Assembly (NCBI GenBank): GCA_035772785.1
Contig: JAOCPU010000002.1
Span: forward strand, 310,001 to 374,000
Direction: 5' to 3'
From: Phlebiopsis flavidoalba
Taxonomy: Eukaryota; Basidiomycota; Agaricomycetes; Polyporales; Phanerochaetaceae
DNA length: 64,000 nt
Shown here: positions 61,701 to 64,000 of the stretch, piece after piece
Layout: every line of letters starts with the position of its first letter
Numbering within the stretch: position 1 is the stretch's first letter
Made by a program: the position numbers and the translations under genes
Notes under the pieces: generated by a model
Told to the model about the DNA's origin: nothing
Databases searched by the model: none
Seen by the model: the letters and a program-made list of their open reading frames with translations, nothing else

Positions 61701-64000
61701 GATCCTTCTGCGTATCGAGCATGTGCTGCGCGGTGAGACATTGACGCGAGGCGTTTGGTAGTGCTTGATAGAGGTATGGATGATCCTGCAAGTTTCGGTC
61801 ATGCGTTTTGCGACACTCTAGGTAGGGTATTGATAGATCGGCAAAGGATTTGAGTGAAGCCACAGGTGACTTTGAACGATTATACAAGCAATGTAATACG
61901 GCCACGGAGCTTGGATCCTAGAAAAGTGAATAAACTGATGAGCTTTGAAACTCGAAAGTACCTACAAAGAAGCTTGGCCTGCCAGATATTGAACGGTGTC
62001 GAAGGGTCATGAGCCGCTAGAGTTTCGTTTTCGTGGCTCTCATTCAGAAGGCGAATTCCAACTCAAAAGTGCGGGCCTTTGTCCACCCGATTGTGACCTT
62101 GGTCCGGTGGCATGTCCCCAGTGTTGCTTCTTGCCGATTGAACAAGTGACCTTGTGAGGGAAAAATTAGATTCTACGCGGGAGGATACTACAGCTACTGT
62201 ACCGAAAGGCACGGGATCACATGCTGTCTGACAAGTGTGTAGCTTCGATTTGTTGTCACCTTCCATTGGGCCCCCAGCTCTGACTCATAAAAACCGGTCC
62301 TCGTCAAGGCGAACCGCAGCTTTGAAGCTACGATGGCTGTGCGCGGTAGCTCTTTCGTTCGATCGTCCAGTCAGAGTCAGGATATGCTCGGAAGGTCTGA
62401 ACTCGACAGTTTACGTCGTGCCACATGAATGTAGTACAAAGATGCACGCCTTCTACCCTGCTGGAGTCGTCAACAAGCCCGACTTGGAGAGCTATGTCCT
62501 GGCACCACGAAGTTATAAAACGAAACTCCTAAATTTGGACCTGTCGACGGACCCACGGTGCAGTACATCCGCGCCAAAGGGAGATAGATTTACGCTGTAA
62601 CACTTGCAAGAAGGGTGACTATATGCTAACGCCATACCAACCATCGCAACCCTTGGGAAGTGTGGAAGCCTCGCTTGGTTCCTCTGCTATACATAATCTT
62701 GGCTCTAGCCGGACGTAGTGTTAAAAAGGTGGGTCGCGAGGTTATGAACGTATCATCACAGAGGACCTACTATGCTCCGGGTCTCTTATCAAGTGCTCAG
62801 CTAGAAAGGGGTCGTAGAAAGGGAGCTTTGTGTGCAGCTGGTGGATTGGCATTGAAGCGGACGGAGCGTATCGGTGAGGGCCGAGCATTGTCACCTTGTA
62901 GATATGCAATGTTGTTGCTCTCCCGAATATGCAGCCCGCCAAGGGTAGTGTTGACAGCATGCTATGGCATCGAATGGTTTTGCCATTGCGGATCACAACT
63001 TGCTTTTTACATGCTTGCGGCAGGACAGCATTGCGACACGCGAAGGTTCACAAGTATGTTGGCAGCTTGTGTCATCGCATAAGTATCTAGTGAAAAAGGT
63101 CGATGATGTGTTTGACGGAACCGGGCAATGCCGGTTTCGATGGAAATCCATCCCATAGAGTCCAAGTCCAGTCTTCGATTGTCTGAACGTTCAGTACCAA
63201 GAATAGGGCGTAAGATCACTAGGTGAAAATCATCGGGACCGTCACGCGCCACTGCACAAGGCTGAGAAGTTGAACGGTGCCTGTACACGTCGCAGACATG
63301 GGGTTCATGATGGATGATTTCCGAACGGAGAGCCTGAATACTGGTGTCGTAATCTAATCCATACTGTCGCAGCCACCCCATCGTGTGGTATAGTCGAAAC
63401 GAAGTGCGTGTGCCCTGGAAGGACGGGGTCGAACGTTGTTCGGCCCTGGATGGTAAATAGCGTATCGATAGGAAAAGGACCGGTTCGCGATCACCTGGAA
63501 TCGCAATCTGACGCGTTGTTCCTCGCAATCGCATCCGACAGGATGTACCGTCGTGTGGGCCGCGGAAGGTCCTCTGCGAAATCACTACGTTAAGCCGCGC
63601 CTGAAGTCGAAAGAAAAGGTTATCGAACCTCTACGCAAAATCTATTGATACCGTACACGGCACAAGCTAGAGCACCGAGGCAATCAAAACAGCGTGCCGG
63701 CTCTCCTTTGGGGTACTTATTTTGCTAGAAAAGCATCCTCGCGGAATCTTTGATACCGCAACGACGCGCGGTGTGACAGACATCTGGCGGGACAGTCCCA
63801 CCCGGGGTAGTTTGCTAGACCCCCTGGTGGAGACGTCAACTGCCAGCATTGAATCGCAATGTGCCATTTTGTGAGACGCGGTGGACGTTTGCGATTGCCG
63901 GCGCAATAGATACATACTTATGGAACCATGTTTCAGAACAGGTGTAACCATCAAGACGAAGGTGGAAAGGACCTCTATAATTCGTGGATCCCTGTGGCTC
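61701..64000. other. No recognisable gene to the window end
   Basis: Longest frames: 62235-62600 (+, 121 codons), 62660-63082 (+, 140) and 63007-63585 (-, 192, containing RLYHTMGWLRQYGLDYDTSI). The last is the most protein-like, but no family is recognised and it overlaps plus-strand frames. Bases 63820-63990 on the plus strand stay open in one frame to near the window end and could be an exon of a gene cut by the border. Confidence 0.3.

Noticed and set aside
63007..63585. 192-codon minus-strand ORF as a transposon or host gene
   Set aside because: No reverse transcriptase, integrase, transposase or other family motif could be found.

Overview
The window looks like a nuclear segment from a basidiomycete fungus, most likely a wood- or litter-decaying agaricomycete. 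The evidence is genes on both strands broken by many short introns of roughly 50 to 75 bases, and a protein set typical of such fungi: an A1 aspartic protease with a GPI-type tail, SRPK-like kinases, a BCS1-like ATPase with a charged tail, an F-box protein and a G-protein alpha subunit. No rRNA, convincing tRNA, CRISPR array or bacterial-type operon was seen.

Layout. Bases 1-31000 are gene-rich: MFS sugar transporter (+), cysteine synthase (+), ADA2 (-), CTR9 (+), HIT zinc finger (-), aspartic protease (+), Hsp110 (+), F-box protein (-), CoA-binding protein (-, with a MITE-like insertion in an intron) and G-alpha (+). Bases 31000-55000 are gene-poor and lineage-specific: two SRPK-like kinases on the minus strand lie among five plus-strand copies of a small protein family I do not recognise. 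From 55000 there is a BCS1-like AAA ATPase (-), then about 5.7 kb in which I can name no gene with confidence.

Almost every recognisable gene, including normally essential ones (CTR9, ADA2, Hsp110), carries several 1-2 base indels, often in homopolymer runs, so reading frames must be stitched. I read this mainly as unpolished long-read consensus rather than mass pseudogenisation. CDS coordinates therefore give gene extents including introns, not clean open frames.

The best candidate for something new is the small protein family at 37.9, 41.7, 44.3, 45.0 and 47.8 kb. The copies share an N-terminal block ending in a 'KARVR'-like motif, a phase-2 intron at the same Arg/Lys junction, and a C-terminal block of the type HxGGxxxNExEHxTVSYK. 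They are interleaved with the two kinase paralogues, which also share an intron that splits the catalytic aspartate codon.
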